DNA of 64,000 bases from Amphibalanus amphitrite (GCF_019059575.1 NW_024881992.1:1-64000), one strand, 5' to 3'. Positions 1-18,288 are shown, numbered from the stretch's first letter. Translations and numbers: made by a program. The notes: a model not told the origin generated them from the sequence alone.

Positions 1-289
1 CGAGCGGACCATTTTTTAGTGTGCCATGCATTAGCCCATAACTCACAGCTGGGTTATTACTCACAGCGGCCCATAACTCACGGGTCATGCTAGGTTACAC
101 GGCAGCGGGCAGGAACCGCAGAGCTGTGATGGATGACATGGTACAGTTGTAGTTACCGCTGATAAGAAGGTGGTGGAAGTTGTGGGGTGATGTTTAATTA
201 CACTGGAGCTGGACAGAATATTCTAGTAATGTTTCCTGTTTTTAACATGCCGTTTTATTTGAATTGATCGTTGTTTTATTACCTTCTAG

Positions 290-3200
290 CGGACATGTCG
301 CTGTGTTATATGTTCATATAAGAGTCTTAACCGACCTGACCGGGCCCCTCTGCTGACCTGTGACCGGCTGCGTCAGCGCGCCGTGCTGGTGCTGAGCTGC
401 GGCGCTGAGGTGCCGACGCGCTGGCCGCTGTCCCGCTGCGCGCTGCTCGTGCCGCTGCTGCCTCCCGCTGCCGCTGGTCCACTGGTACAGCGGTGCCGTG
501 CCTCCTCAGTGGCTGTCCGCTGTCTGCCCGTGAGGCCCGACTGGGAGGCGCTGAGACACCCGGAGAGACACGGTGAGACACTGAGGATACAGCAGGGAGG
601 GGGAGGACTGAGACACCCGGCAGAGAAAATCGGCGAGGAGGCCGAGGGACACAGGCACCCGGTGAAACACTGGAACGAGACACGCGAATGAGACGCTCGG
701 TGTCTCGGACAGGGACAGACGCACGGCGTAGGGCACGCGGCGAGAAGGAGCCGTTGTGCAGCTACAATGTTTTGTCCTTATCGCCTCAAGCGTGGTTAGC
801 TATCGTCAATGTTAACATTATTCAAATTCCTCATACGAGATCGGCCTTCAAAGCAGAGCTTCACCTACTCGTATACGTGGTGCAGCAGCGTTGTGTTCAG
901 CAGTGGTCCGATTGGTACGAATTTCGGTTTTTAATTGTGACTGATTGTGCGTTTGCATTGGTTAAGTTTTTTTTTCTCATCACGACGCCCTCTCATCATT
1001 TGATCGTTTGACTCTGACTCTTTAGTAGTCACCTTATTGCGGAAAGAGCCAAACCCGCCAAAACAAATTAATGCATGAAAATCGACGGTTTAAAAGCGGC
1101 ATTCGGTATGCCACTGTACAGAAACGGCACCCGTTATGCTTGACATTCCAGGAGGCAGGAAACCATAGGTGACAACGCTATTGCCGATTCCAAGACAAAC
1201 TTGCAGGTTCTTTCGGTCGTGGAAACGTTCAGCAGGAGCTGGGGCGTAGCAATAGGCGCTTCTAGCCTGGTCGCTGATGCTGTGTAAAATGACGAAAAGG
1301 AGTGCAGTTAGCAACCATTATTTGCCTATCTGCGTGTCTTTGCCGCTTTTTGTCGAAGCCTACGGGCTACGAGTGACGTATATCTGTCTGTTGTCCGAAT
1401 GACCTAGTTAGATTCAAACAAGTTACGCTGTACTACTTGCTATGCTTTATAAAAAGTCCTGTCAAAGTGAGATGAACCCATTTTTTTGTGATTTGACCTG
1501 CGAATACATGCTTCCAGCTTCGTAACCAGTTGGTAATGGTATATCATTCGAGCAAGCACAGGCCATTGTGAATATGAAATTCTTTGACCCTTATTCTGCC
1601 ATCGTAGCGTATAGTTTTCATGACGAATGAACCGATAAGGGACAAGGAGACATTCCCATTTCCTTTCAAATCGTCAGTTTCCAATAGCTCGTCCTTTTTG
1701 TCGGCCCCCTCATCGTCGCCACATTATGACTGATACGCTGCCTGGTGATGTGCTATTCGTGACCAAGGTATGATATCAATGGATAGGTCTGGCGTTCCGG
1801 TACCATGTGACGCAACTAAAACAAAGGTGATACAACGAATGCTATAGCTCTATATGAGCGGAATGTATGGGGAACCGGTGACAATCTATCCAGCAATTCA
1901 CACCATTGGTCGGCTGAAGAAAGGAACAAAAGCCGCACTGGACTATTTTGGTCATTTTCCGACATAGCGGGTCGTATCACAAATAAGTCCGCGCTCGTTG
2001 TATCGCTTATACTTGGGCACACCCTCCCACGCAACGCGTTTGCGATCGACAAATGTATGTGTGCGAGCTTTACCATTTATTTTGCTCGTGTCGCCATATA
2101 GGGCCTTGTCGTTGCCATGTGTCACAGGATCCGTGAGGACCCCGATTAATCAGCCACGGGTGCTGGTCGGTCGACAGTCGCAGTCTATGCGCATTCTATT
2201 CATGTACAGCCCTCAGCAGACTGCGTGGTAGGTATTCTTTTTTTTCGACAAAACCGGAAATAACTCAGACTGTGTTTTCAGTCGGTCGGAACTCACTGCA
2301 AATAAAGGCTCCACTCCTTCGATTGGGTATTTCACTAAACAAAGTATATGCCTTGTGTGGCAGCAAAATGCAAAAGTTTGTTTTCGGGGCGAATATGAAC
2401 TTTAGGGTGTTGTTGCCAAACTGGATGGAAAATGAATACGATATGGTAATGCCAATCCAAGGTGCGGAGTCTCACGCGTCTTGCTGTTACGATTTCCGGG
2501 TGACCGATAGCATAGTTTCCGCGTTATTCTCGGTTTTGTCGAAAAAAGAATACCCACCACACCACGCAGTTGGCAGAGGGCTTTACAATTCATTCTAAGG
2601 TGGCCTACCGGCGTCATTTCTAAACTAGCGTTAGTCACGTTTAGCTCTGTCCTGTCACTTCCACCTCGCTTTATAGCGTCCTACCATACCCTCTTTGCGT
2701 TGGCCACACGTGCGGCCGGCACCTACCGTGCCTGCGACGTTCACTGGGCGCCCCGTCACGGAAACGATTCCAGTCCACACGCATCTATTATGCATGACTG
2801 TGTCTATTATTTATGACTGTTTGGTAAAATGGTCGGTAAGCCGAACTTGAAGTTTTTGTAGCGCAGTTAACAAAATATTAGTAATTTTGTGATAGCAGTG
2901 CTGTTAAGCGCGATCTTATATGGTTTACTGTTGGTAATTCACCGTGAGAAATAACTATTTGTCTGGCCGATTGTGATGGCATCTATGCTAATTCCTGATG
3001 CCGGTACTGACCATATTTTGTTTGTCCGTTGATAGTTGGATGTCTTTGCGTTATGTATGCATGGATCACTGCATAACGCCAACGCCACAAGTCATCAGTT
3101 AGCTGAAGTAGACTAGACTGTGTCGCTTATCATGCAGTTCAGCGCCTCAATTCAATATACCTTGGTTAAGCCGTGCTTGTGGTGACCTTGGAGGCACAGA

Positions 3201-6200
3201 GACTAGAGTGTCTCATTTGACCTGCGTGATAAATTGCACACTGAACAGTGCGCACTGCACAACCTCTAAGGGCGGCACGTCCTTCTGTAGTCATCCACTT
3301 ATACATACATTTTTTACGCATTAATGACGCGGGCGGCAATAGTGCTCAAGGATCATGACTTACGAGTAGGCACACACCTATATAGGCTATAGCTGTACAT
3401 ACATATATACTTACATCGCGCAAAGAAACCTTAAACCACCGCTGTTGTATGAAATTCAACCATTGGCTTCTTTCCATACTCACTGTCCTGCGCTTCCTCT
3501 ACCTACACCCGTCTCACGACTGTCTCCCCTTCCTCAGTGCTCGTCTCCCCTCCCCCTGCACCGCCGCCGCCCGGACCCCCGCCGGCCGGCCAGCCGGTCT
3601 CGGTGGTGGCCTGTGCTTCTGCTGCCGAACGCTGGGGTCTGCGGCGTCTGGAGGAGCTCTCCGGTCACACTGTCACCGCCCACGTCAGAGATTACAGGTG
3701 GGTAGGGGAGGGATCTAGAGACTACAGGGATATGGAAGGAATCCATGGATTACAGGTAGAAAGGAGAGGGATTCAGAGACTATAGTAGAGCAGGCAAGGG
3801 ATCCAGGGATTCCAGGTGGAAAGGGAGGTACCCAGACACTACAGGTGGGTGGAAGGGAAGGCCCCATATCCAGAGATGTAATCGGGTGGCGCAGCACTAT
3901 GCCCCTCATCTGACCCGGTCCGAGTCGACATCAGCTCTGACCCGGGGGATGCTGCGTCCCCAGCCGGCTGGTCGGGCTCTCTGCCGGCCCGTTCCCCGAT
4001 CTGGTGCTGGCCGCCGACTCCTGTCTGCTGGTGCGCTCCCTGGCCGACCTGGCGTCCCCCTCGGACGGCCAGCGGCTGGCGGCGGAGGTGCGCGCTCTGC
4101 AGCAACAGGCGGCGCTCTGCTGGCTGGTGGTGGTGGGCCGCCGCCGCGCCGCCGCCGCCGCCGATACCGACACCAGGTCAGTGACATTGGCACTGACACT
4201 AGGTCAGTGATATATTATGTCATTGTCATCGGTTTGAGACGCCGACTCCGGGTTAGATGTCAGTGACAAGCACAGCACGGTTGTCAGACTTCACGCACTC
4301 AGCTGGCCCAGTTAATCCTCACTCTCCCTTTGGGGACGTTGCCTAGCGTATATTTTTTCTTAGTTTTGACTGACTGACTCGTGCCGATCCGCTAATATCG
4401 TCCGTTTGGTCTCTGATGGCCCGCTAAAACTTGAGTCTGACGTGAACTGACCTTAAATCGATCGTCTGACCTCGTGTTAACCCGCTACTATCGACCATCT
4501 ATCTAACCCGCGTTGACCCGCTAATATCGACCGGCTGACCCGCTGCTACCGCTCGTGCGACCTCTGTTGACCCGTGGTTGACCCGCTACTATTGACCGCC
4601 CTGACCCGTGTTGACCGCCCGTCGAGACACGGGTCCGGGCCGGCCGACCGCGTGCCCCGGGGGCATTTGTCGGCGGTGCACCCCGCTGCGTGAATGTCGG
4701 TGATTAACCGGTGCCGGTAAGTCGTGTGTGTGCCCCACGACAGCCGCGGCGCCGTGGCTTTCAGTGCGGACCGCTGCCAGGCAGCGTTACCGGTGGGTTA
4801 ATTACCGGTGGAATGGGCGCAGCCGTGCGGCCTGACCCGGCCCTGCCCCGCCGCCACGGTCGTTACCGCGCATGGTATCAAATATTCAGTTAACCATCAC
4901 TGCATGGCGACTCGATGCACTGCGTGCACTAAATATGAACTTCTGGAAATGAGGGCATGCTTCAATGCGGCGATTAAATGGTAATCGGTAAGCATTTTTT
5001 TTCGGATGCAGTCACTTTTTACCGCGGAAAATGATAAAGGCATAGAAGCCGTGAGTACAGCCTTATGAGTTGAAATGTATTTTTTTTAGGGAGCCGGACT
5101 TGAGCCGTGGCAGTGGGCCGGATTTGAGCCGGACTTGGCAGTCCGAAACCATCCAAACTCCGAAGCGCCAGGGCAAAGACTGGCAAACCGAAATGAAGCC
5201 ATCATATCGACCCAAATCCCCTGTTCCGACGGCGCTCCGTTTACACCGGCGCAAATCTGGCATATTGGAGTTGCAGGGGCAAAAAAGACTTCAGGCAAAC
5301 CAAATTGCTGGCTGGAATTCTTGACATTCTTCTACAAGTGAAACATGCTTGCACAAGGCAATCTTTTCGGAACGAGAAATGGAATATCTACTTAAGGTGA
5401 TCGTTGGGCCGTAAAAGCTCCCGATTTGTGCTAGTCTCAGCTCAAGCTACATAACTGCTATTCCAGTTCAAAGCCCCATGTTAAAAGTGGCATATTTTCG
5501 TTAAGTGCGTGCAACGGTGCCTCGGCTTAACTTTTTAAGCGAAACGCTTTGTGCAAACTCTTTCATATGTGTCCTCGATTTGAGAGTCGCATGAGCCTAA
5601 TAAACAGCTGCGAATGTTGATGGTGTTTATGGTGATCACCTACCAGCGTTCGTTGTAATTCACTCACGGCTTGCCTGATCATGGTGGCACGACAGCGCAT
5701 TGTGGCCAGACTGTGGCCCGTGTTCACCGGCCCCGGCTCCTTATCAGCTGCATCGTGACGCAGTTCTGATATAGCCTTCAGTGAAGCGACAAACCGCGCT
5801 GGATAGTACATGTATACATAATGGCACAGGCAGGGTTATTCTTGACCGAACATCGCCATTTTGCAGATTGGCAACTACGTTGTCTGGTTAAAAGGGAGCT
5901 TCGACTAGCATAACTAGTTACATTTTTGACGTTTTTCATTGCAGTAGACATGCCCAATGCTCATGTCAAATAAATGAACTACATTGCAATATTCCGGGGT
6001 CCTCTAATCGCCTTTTTGCTCGCAATGCCAACTGCCCACCACTCAACTAACCTCCACAGCGCGCACCATACACTTAGGTACGAGATCCAGAAGATGGCTG
6101 AGAGTCCTGTTCTGACTTCGATTCCGGACTAAGCGCTGGTCATGCCGCCTCTGTCCGTCCTGTTTCTGTCTGCGTCTGACTCAGAGACTCGCCGGTTCTC

Positions 6201-9200
6201 TTCGTCTGTGCTCGTACCGCCTCTGTCCGTCCTGTTTCTGTCTGCGTCTGACTCAGAGACTCACCACTAACCGTCAGTGTCTCCCTGCCGTCTATGGTTT
6301 TCTCTGATGTGTCTCCGCAGGCTTCTCTATTTGTCTCTAGGTCTATGTCTCCATGTCGCGAAGTCTTTATGTCTCTAAGTCTCTGTGTCTCTAAGTCTCT
6401 GTGTCTCTAAGTATCTGTGTCTCTAAGTCTCTGTGTGTCTAAGTCTCTAAGTCTTTATGTCTCTAAGTCTCTGTGTCTCTAAGTCTCTGTGTCTCTAAGT
6501 CTTTATGTCTCTAAGTCTCTGTGTCTCTAAGTCTCTGTGTCTCTAAGTCTCTGTGTCTCTAAGTCTCTGTGTCTCTAAGTCTCTGTGTCTCTAAGTCTCT
6601 GTGTCTCTAAGTCTCTGTGTCTCTAAGTCTCTGTGTCTCTAAGTCTCTGAGTCTCTAAGTCTCTGTGTCTCTAAGTCTTTATGTCTCTAAGTCTCTGTGT
6701 CTCTAAGTCTTTATGTCTCTAAGTCTCTGTGTCTCTAAGTCTCTGTGTCTCTAAGTCTCTGTGTATCGAAGTCTCTGTGTCTCTAAGTCTCTGCTTTGTG
6801 TCTCTAAGTCTCTGTGTCTCTAAGTCTCTGTGTCTCTAAGTCTCTGTGTATCGAAGTCTCTGTGTCTCTAAGTCTCTGTGTCTCCAAGTCTCTGTGTCTC
6901 TAAGTCTCTGTGTCTCTAAGTCTCTGTGTCTCTAAGTCTCTGTGTCTCTAAGTCTCTGTGTCTCTAAGTCTCTGTGTCTCTAAGTCTCTGTGTCTCTAAG
7001 TCTCTGTGTCTCTAAGTGTCTGTGTCTCTAAGTCTCTGTGTCTCTAAGTCTCTGTGTCTCTAAGTCTCTATGCCTCTATCTCGGCAGGCGGGAGGAGGCG
7101 GTGGTGGGTCGGCTGCGGGCCCTGCTGGCCTCCGCCGCTCACCTTCCCGAGTATACGCTGCGCCTGGTGCGTGCCGATCAGGACAGCGTGGTGCACATCG
7201 TCCTGGATATCGTGCAGCAGACCAGCGAGACGGTGAGACGGGCGGGGAGGGAGAGAGGCAAGGATGGGAGGGAGAGAGGAGGGGAACACGAGAGGGTTTT
7301 CTGGGAGGCAGGAGGTTTAGGACTTTGAGCAGAGGCGTTTTACTTTTTCGAGGCAGTATGCTGAGGCTGAAGAGGGAGAATATGGTGAAGAAAGAGAGAG
7401 GGTACTGTGTGGTCTGCGAGTCGACATTGTGATAAGTGATTGTGCGTAGTTCCACTATTATTATGGCACACTCAGCCTGGACCTATGCACCCTATCAATT
7501 TCGTTGATGAATGGGACTATGCCACAAGCTTACTGTGTAGTTTAATCGTTTGTTCAGTTCTGTTTGTTGTCGATAAATGCAAACACGGGCCGCCACATTA
7601 TGTACTGTTCATGTGTTTGTTTGTGACAGTTATCGGATGGGCGGCGACATTCTGGCGCGGGTTCTTTATTAGCGTGACAATAACTTTTAATAAAGCATAG
7701 TTGCTCTGAGTACGAGCTCTGAGTACTGAGTACATGGAATGTCACTACATGCTTAACCTTTTGTACTTTATTTCAGGCTCAAATGGCATGCTATTCATAT
7801 TTCATATACGGCAATAAAAACTGAGCCATTTCAGTTCTGGTATGTCAATCACTGTGAGTGGGGCCCGCGATGACGAACATTTACCGTTGCTCACAACCCT
7901 GAATTGGCTGTTGAACCGTCGCAACCATTCGTAGCTATCCCATCCCCAACACAAAGATCCATGCATTTTCAAAAAAATTTCTTTGTATTCCATTAGCGCA
8001 ACCTATCACGAAGAAGTCTTTTGATTAGCCACTTTTAATTGCGCTGTATCAATTCGCGAGTGCTAATACGCCGTTGTTGTTGCTGTCGGTCGATCGACCG
8101 TAGCTGGCATTCGTGTTTCTTTCGGATTCCTTATGAATGTTTATGATAAGGACAAAACCGATAAACGACCTTTTTGCCCAGCCAGATAGTCCCACTCGAT
8201 CCCACCCGGGATTTCTGCACACAGTGCACACATCCCACCCGGGATTTCTGCACACAGTGCAACCCTCGATTGAGATTGGGGCGGTATCTGGAAATGTGAC
8301 ACTGTACGGGCGTAAGGCGTCCCGAATATCCCATCCTTCCCCGCGCTGCCGGTAGGGACATCCCGAGGGCAACCGGAGCGTCCTGACATTTCTCTTCTTA
8401 GATGGGATTTGTGTGGGATATCCCAACAAGTATCTCTGTGGGTCAAGGAGAGACTTCAGAAATGCGCCTCTTATAGTTAGGTAAAAATAGAATAGTTATA
8501 TAAAATGACAGTTGGCTAGCCAGGAACGAAATCGTTTTAGATATGCCGAGTATACCTGCCCCGGTAAATCGGAATTTTTGGAGATTATCGTGACATTCCC
8601 CAACAATATATCGACCAAATTGCTGCCTATGTAGTATGCACATGTAAAATGTCGTGGATTGTGGAAAGGAAGGTTCCATTTCATGGCTGCAGACTGCAGT
8701 CTGCAGAGGAATGTATTTATTCTGCTTTTCATCGACAGTCATAGCTTTAACGAGCAAGTAGAAATCGCAAATGGAGAACGAATCCGTGTAATAATTTCCA
8801 AAGTAATATCAACTGTGAACTGACTTATGTACATCATGTGTTGTGCTGAAGCCCTTTTGTTGTAACCACCCGCGGGCTGAGTTATGAGCACGTCGTGTCC
8901 CCCTCCGTTATCAATATGAAAGTACCTACATCCAGCCGCCCTTATCTGTCCGCCAGGCGGGATCGGCGGGTGACGGACGGTCAGACGACTTCCAGCCCTC
9001 CGCCGACGCCCAGTGCACAGAGGACGAGTGGCTTCTGCTGCAGCTGCCGGCGTGTAACGCCGTCTCTGCGGGCCTCCTGCTCCGGCGGGCCGGAGGGCTG
9101 CAGCAGCTGCGCGCTGCTCCGCTCGGACGGCTCGTTCAGATCATGCCAGAGCTGCCGGTCAGGGTCCTGGCAGCCCTGCAGCGCCACCTACAACAGCCGA

Positions 9201-10519
9201 AACAGACGACAGCGACACCGGGGTGGGTAGCAGCCGGACGGCCTGCGTGGTGTCCGTCAGCACTGAGAACGGTGACAGACGGTCACGTTTCCTGATAAGT
9301 CTGTCAGTAGCTTTACATCAGATTATGAACTGAACTCACCGTATGTGGGCTGTTGTTTTTCTGTCTATTTGTTCTCTGGATTATCTGAATAAATATTCCT
9401 ATGTTTGGGTTAACATTGGTTGTTTACGATTTTACATTGCCGCTAAATTGTGCGAATATTTATATTCATTCAGCAATCAGCATTTCTCAGTGACTTTAGC
9501 ATCAAATCTTATCAATCCTGTACCCTTTCCTCGACAGTGACTTCTGCGTAGATGGTATGGCACCTATGAACAACCAAGACCTAACCGGCCCGGGCTTCCT
9601 GTCGTTGCCTCGGCCGCCTTCGCCGCCCACAGCGGCCTTCCCTTCCGACGTCCTCCGACGAGAGCCCACCGTTCCCTGTAGCCGTCATCGGCGGCCCGGG
9701 CTCCATCCCGACGTTCCCCCGTTTGGCACAGAGTGCCACACACGGCCACCGTACGATGACGAGTCAGACGGGGACTATGGATCGCGTCATCACCCGGTCT
9801 ACGGCGGGCGGTTCGACCGACAGCACGGCTCGGAGCACGGCCTGGAGCACGGCGGCTCTGCGGCCGACGGGACAGACGACTGGCTGACCGCCCCGAACGC
9901 GGTGGACCTGCTGGCTGCCGAGGCCTGTTCCGACGAGTGCAACCCTCACTGGCTGGATGAAGACAATGTGTATGACGGTAGGTAAACGGAAGGGATGGCT
10001 GGGGAGGGGTGGGGATGGGAGAGGTGGCGGGTTTGTGTGTAGGTAGGTGGACGCCGGATGAAATGAAAAAAAAAATCGTAGCCTGTAGGCTGTAGGGACC
10101 ATGGATGTTAGTGGCAGATGAAAGGTCGTCGTACGCCCCCCCCCCCCCCTCCTTACCAGGGGTGGAGATCTGTCAAAATGTCAGGGGGGTCCAGGCCGGG
10201 CAGATTGAGGCGGGCTGGATGCAGTACCATTGACTTACTTAGCAGTAATTCGTTTTCAGGGGGAATCCTGACCCCCCCCGATCCCCGACCCCCCCCCCCC
10301 CCGATATCTCCACCTCTGCTCCTTACCACCCCGCCCGGTCGCGGGATGGCCGGCCATCCCCTTGGCCACCCCAGCCCGGCAAGGCCCTTCTCCGGAGAGA
10401 AGCGGGCCTGCCGGGCTGGCCGGGTTCCGAAGGTTTTAAAGCGCCACCTGAACTGTGTGTGACCTTCACCTTTTCTCGCTGCCTTTTCAGACTCACCGCC
10501 AATGGAAACGAGTCAGTGA
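290..10519 (+). CDS. SHOC1: SHOC1/ZIP2-like meiotic crossover protein (3' part of gene)
   Basis: Seven exons join in phase: 290-572, 3538-3697, 3964-4176, 7088-7232, 8957-9222, 9538-9977 and 10491-10519 (TGA). They total 1,536 nt, or 511 residues; the start lies off the left edge. All junctions are GT-AG. SHOC1/ZIP2 proteins are ZMM factors that act with SPO16 in meiotic crossover formation. They carry an XPF-like nuclease fold without catalytic residues, followed by a helix-hairpin-helix. Here the XPF-like core reads DLVLAADSCLLVRSL, then an LCWLVVV strand (3964-4176), with no GDXnERK motif. The helical part (7088-7232) contains EYTLRLV and DIVQQTSE. The HhH exon (8957-9222) reads EDEWLLLQLPACNAVSAG and then LVQIMPELPVRVL, which resembles vertebrate SHOC1 as I recall it. 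The acidic, His-rich tail (9538 on) is not recognisable. The start of the first exon (acceptor at 288-289) is the least certain boundary. Another XPF-family pseudonuclease is the main alternative. Confidence 0.68.
573..3537 (+). other. Intron of SHOC1-like gene, no further feature seen
   Basis: This is unique-looking, mixed-composition sequence between a GTGAGA donor and a pyrimidine-rich ...CTCAG acceptor. The small open frames here show neither compositional bias nor recognisable motifs. Only short AC/AT-rich tracts stand out near 3395-3415. Confidence 0.5.
3690..3862 (+). repeat. Degenerate tandem repeat spanning a splice donor
   Basis: Four to five degenerate units of about 40 bp begin inside the last bases of the exon ending at 3697. 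They repeat the phrase A(T/C)TACAG followed by GTGGG(T) and AGGGATC. The phrase at 3838-3852 (ACTACAGGTGGGTGG) is close to the true donor context (ATTACAG/GTGGGTAG), so the intron carries extra potential 5' splice sites. Confidence 0.55.
4365..4630 (+). repeat. Degenerate word-rich tract (GACCCGCTA / TCGACC)
   Basis: This intronic tract is dominated by variants of TTGACCCGCTAATATCGACC, spaced irregularly by about 25-40 bp. The units are too diverged for an exact copy count. The tract has no coding frame. Confidence 0.5.
4631..6144. other. Intronic sequence without a recognised feature
   Basis: The left part (4631-4880) is GC-rich and the rest has mixed composition. I see no exon with flanking splice sites that would join the gene in phase, no tandem repeat, and no terminal inverted repeats. 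Confidence 0.35.
6145..6262 (+). repeat. 46-bp direct duplication, 72-bp period
   Basis: The 46-bp phrase beginning CCGCCTCTGTCCGTCCTG at 6145-6190 recurs without visible change at 6217-6262. Both copies end in GACTCAGAGACTC. It lies just before a pyrimidine-rich minisatellite and may be part of the same expansion-prone tract. Confidence 0.8.
6320..7075 (+). repeat. 16-bp minisatellite (TCTCTAAG TCTCTGTG)n
   Basis: About 750 bp consists of the 8-mer pair TCTCTAAG and TCTCTGTG repeated roughly 45 times. Occasional variants include TTTATGTC, GTATCGAAG, TCTCCAAG and one CTTTGTG insertion. The array runs to within about 12 bases of the acceptor of the SHOC1-like exon at 7088. It therefore supplies a very long pyrimidine-rich tract upstream of that 3' splice site. 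The open frames it produces are artefacts of the repeat. Confidence 0.95.
8199..8261 (+). repeat. 33-bp tandem duplication with internal palindrome
   Basis: A 30-bp phrase starting ATCCCACCCGGGATTTCTGC occurs at 8199-8228 and again at 8232-8261. Each copy contains ATCCC..GGGAT, which can fold into a small hairpin. It lies in the intron between the exons ending at 7232 and starting at 8957. Confidence 0.8.
10157..10318. mobile_element. hAT-type MITE in last SHOC1-like intron
   Basis: The element begins CAGGGGTGGAGAT and ends with the near-inverse ATCTCCACCTCTG. It is flanked by a perfect 8-bp duplication CTCCTTAC (10149-10156 and 10319-10326). CA...TG ends with 8-bp duplications are typical of hAT elements. 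At 162 bp it cannot encode a transposase. The interior contains poly(C) runs. Confidence 0.85.
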
Positions 10520-10705
10520 CGTCATGGCTTTCCTGGTGACGTCATCTGGAGAGTCCGGCTGAGCCGAGTGCGGTGGCGGTGGATAAGGCTTGGATACTGC
10601 TTGCACAGCACGCAAAGAGCTAGCTTTCGTACCCATGACCGGACGATTGATCTCGTAATTTGGCGGCTAGTGATTGAAATGCCCATTTGTTCCGTGGAGT
10701 GAGGA

Positions 10706-10711
10706 AATAAA
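10706..10711 (+). terminator. Poly(A) signal of the SHOC1-like gene
   Basis: AATAAA lies 187 bases after the TGA, with a GT/T-rich stretch downstream. It is the first canonical signal after the stop codon. Confidence 0.6.
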
Positions 10712-11512
10712 CGTGTTCAGTTGTCGAATAACTGCGTAATTCTTTATTGTTCCGCCTGATCGGGAGAGACAGCAGTATGACGCAACCCGGGATCGCCGGT
10801 ACGACCTGTGCGACCAGTGTCGCTTTTCGGATTGGATGGGAAGGGCGCCAGGAGTTCGTCGCCTCGCCTTGGGACCGTGGACTGAAATCCCCATGTCACA
10901 CGAGTAGTGTGACTTGTGAGTCATCGGTTATAACTGTGTCCGAATGGGTCACGGGTGCTCATCCCTCCCCCAAATGCCCCTTGCCGGTCCTGCATTGCGC
11001 CCGACAGACTTCGCCGGGGACCCCCTTGAACTCGCCCTTTGACGTATGAGTCCGACCCGCGGGTCACAATCTACGCGCCACATACGGCCTTGCGCGCCAC
11101 ATGCCGCCGGAGCCCGGAGCACCACGTGTCGGAAGAGGGAGGAGGCCCTTCAGGGGGGCGATAGCGCACCACTGAAAAGGCCAAGGGTGCGCCAAGCCTG
11201 ATGAACAGGAGACGGTGTCTGATTATAATCACTTTCATTAGCATAATTTTGTGCAATCAAGCTTCGTTGAAATATTTAAACATTGTCATTGCTCTAAGAT
11301 ACCATTACAATCAATTAAAACCTTGAAACTAGGCTAAAGTTAGACCTCGAAGTTTTATAGTGTCAAACCCGCTTTCCGTTGAAAAATACTAATTGACAAA
11401 AAGTGTTCTGCCATTTTATTCACAAAATAGATCCAAATCTAAGAAATTTCAAACAATGAGAAATAACAAATGCAAAATGTTGGGAACTTAATCAAAAGTT
11501 GCATTTCTAAAA

Positions 11513-11628
11513 TATAAAAGCATGGTGAAAACCGCCAAGGTCTTAGGCCAAATGCTACCAGATTACACCGCTGCTGGATATGGAAGCCCTAAGTCCGAGC
11601 TCTCTCACTCTCCTTCATTTTGTTCCTC
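11513..11628 (+). promoter_or_regulatory. Putative PABP promoter and pyrimidine-rich start region
   Basis: A TATA-like TATAAAAG is at 11513-11520. Downstream, 11600-11628 is strongly pyrimidine-rich (CTCTCTCACTCTCCTTC then TTGTTCCTC). PABP transcripts in animals are commonly 5'TOP mRNAs whose start falls in such a tract. The exact start site cannot be fixed, and the TATA-like box may be fortuitous. Confidence 0.35.
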
Positions 11629-11694
11629 TGTGTGTCGAAGGCGTCTGTGGCGCGGGACGTGTGTTCTCGCGCACTTCGCCTACCCATATTGTGC

Positions 11695-11738
11695 TAAAAA
11701 ATACAAAAAAATCAGAAAATATAAAACCCTTAAACATA
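11695..11738 (+). promoter_or_regulatory. Oligo(A)-rich 5' leader, candidate PABP autoregulatory element
   Basis: Just upstream of the ATG at 11773 are A-runs separated by single T, C or G residues: TAAAAAATACAAAAAAATC, GAAAATATAAAAC, TTAAACATAAT. PABP mRNAs in animals carry such an A-rich leader, which PABP binds to repress its own translation. The position and composition match. Whether the tract is in the mature leader has not been shown. Confidence 0.6.
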
Positions 11739-11739
11739 A

Positions 11740-17733
<5,994 letters not shown>

Positions 17734-18248
17734 GCGGCGGCTGGCCGGCCTTCCGGCGGAGACGTGTTCGGAGCTACACTGCGATACCATGGGCGCGACG
17801 CCAGCGCTCCGACCTCCTCCGCCACAGAACTTCGACACACGGACACACACACAGAGGAACACACACACACACAACCACAGTAGTGGTAGACACATAAAAG
17901 TGACACAAAGAAAGCCAACAAAAAAAGCGTAAAACAGAAAGTTGTGCCGGAGTGCGCGGCGGGACGCCGGCGGCGGGACGCCGGCGGCGGCCGGTCGGCG
18001 GCCGCCGGTGCCGCCGCCGCGCCGCGGTGCGGTTTTATTTGTATACGATCGGGCGGGCTGCCGGGTACCCCCGGCGGTCCGCCCCGCCACACCTCCATCT
18101 GTGGCCGGGTCCGGCGAGGGTCAGACGACTCCGCCGGACGGCGCGCGGGCCGCGATCGCACCGACCGGCCGCGCGCCAACCAGGTGAAAACAAAAAACTT
18201 TTATACAAAAATGTATACATCTCTCTACTGTAGAGACAAAAAGCCTAC

Positions 18249-18288
18249 AATAAAAGTTGATCAAAAATGCCGACAATAAAAAAATAAA
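18249..18288 (+). terminator. Clustered poly(A) signals of PABP
   Basis: Three AATAAA hexamers (18249-18254, 18275-18280, 18283-18288) end a 3'UTR of about 515 bases. That UTR has a CA-rich stretch and a very GC-rich segment (17945-18180). Clustering suggests closely spaced alternative cleavage sites. Confidence 0.75.
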
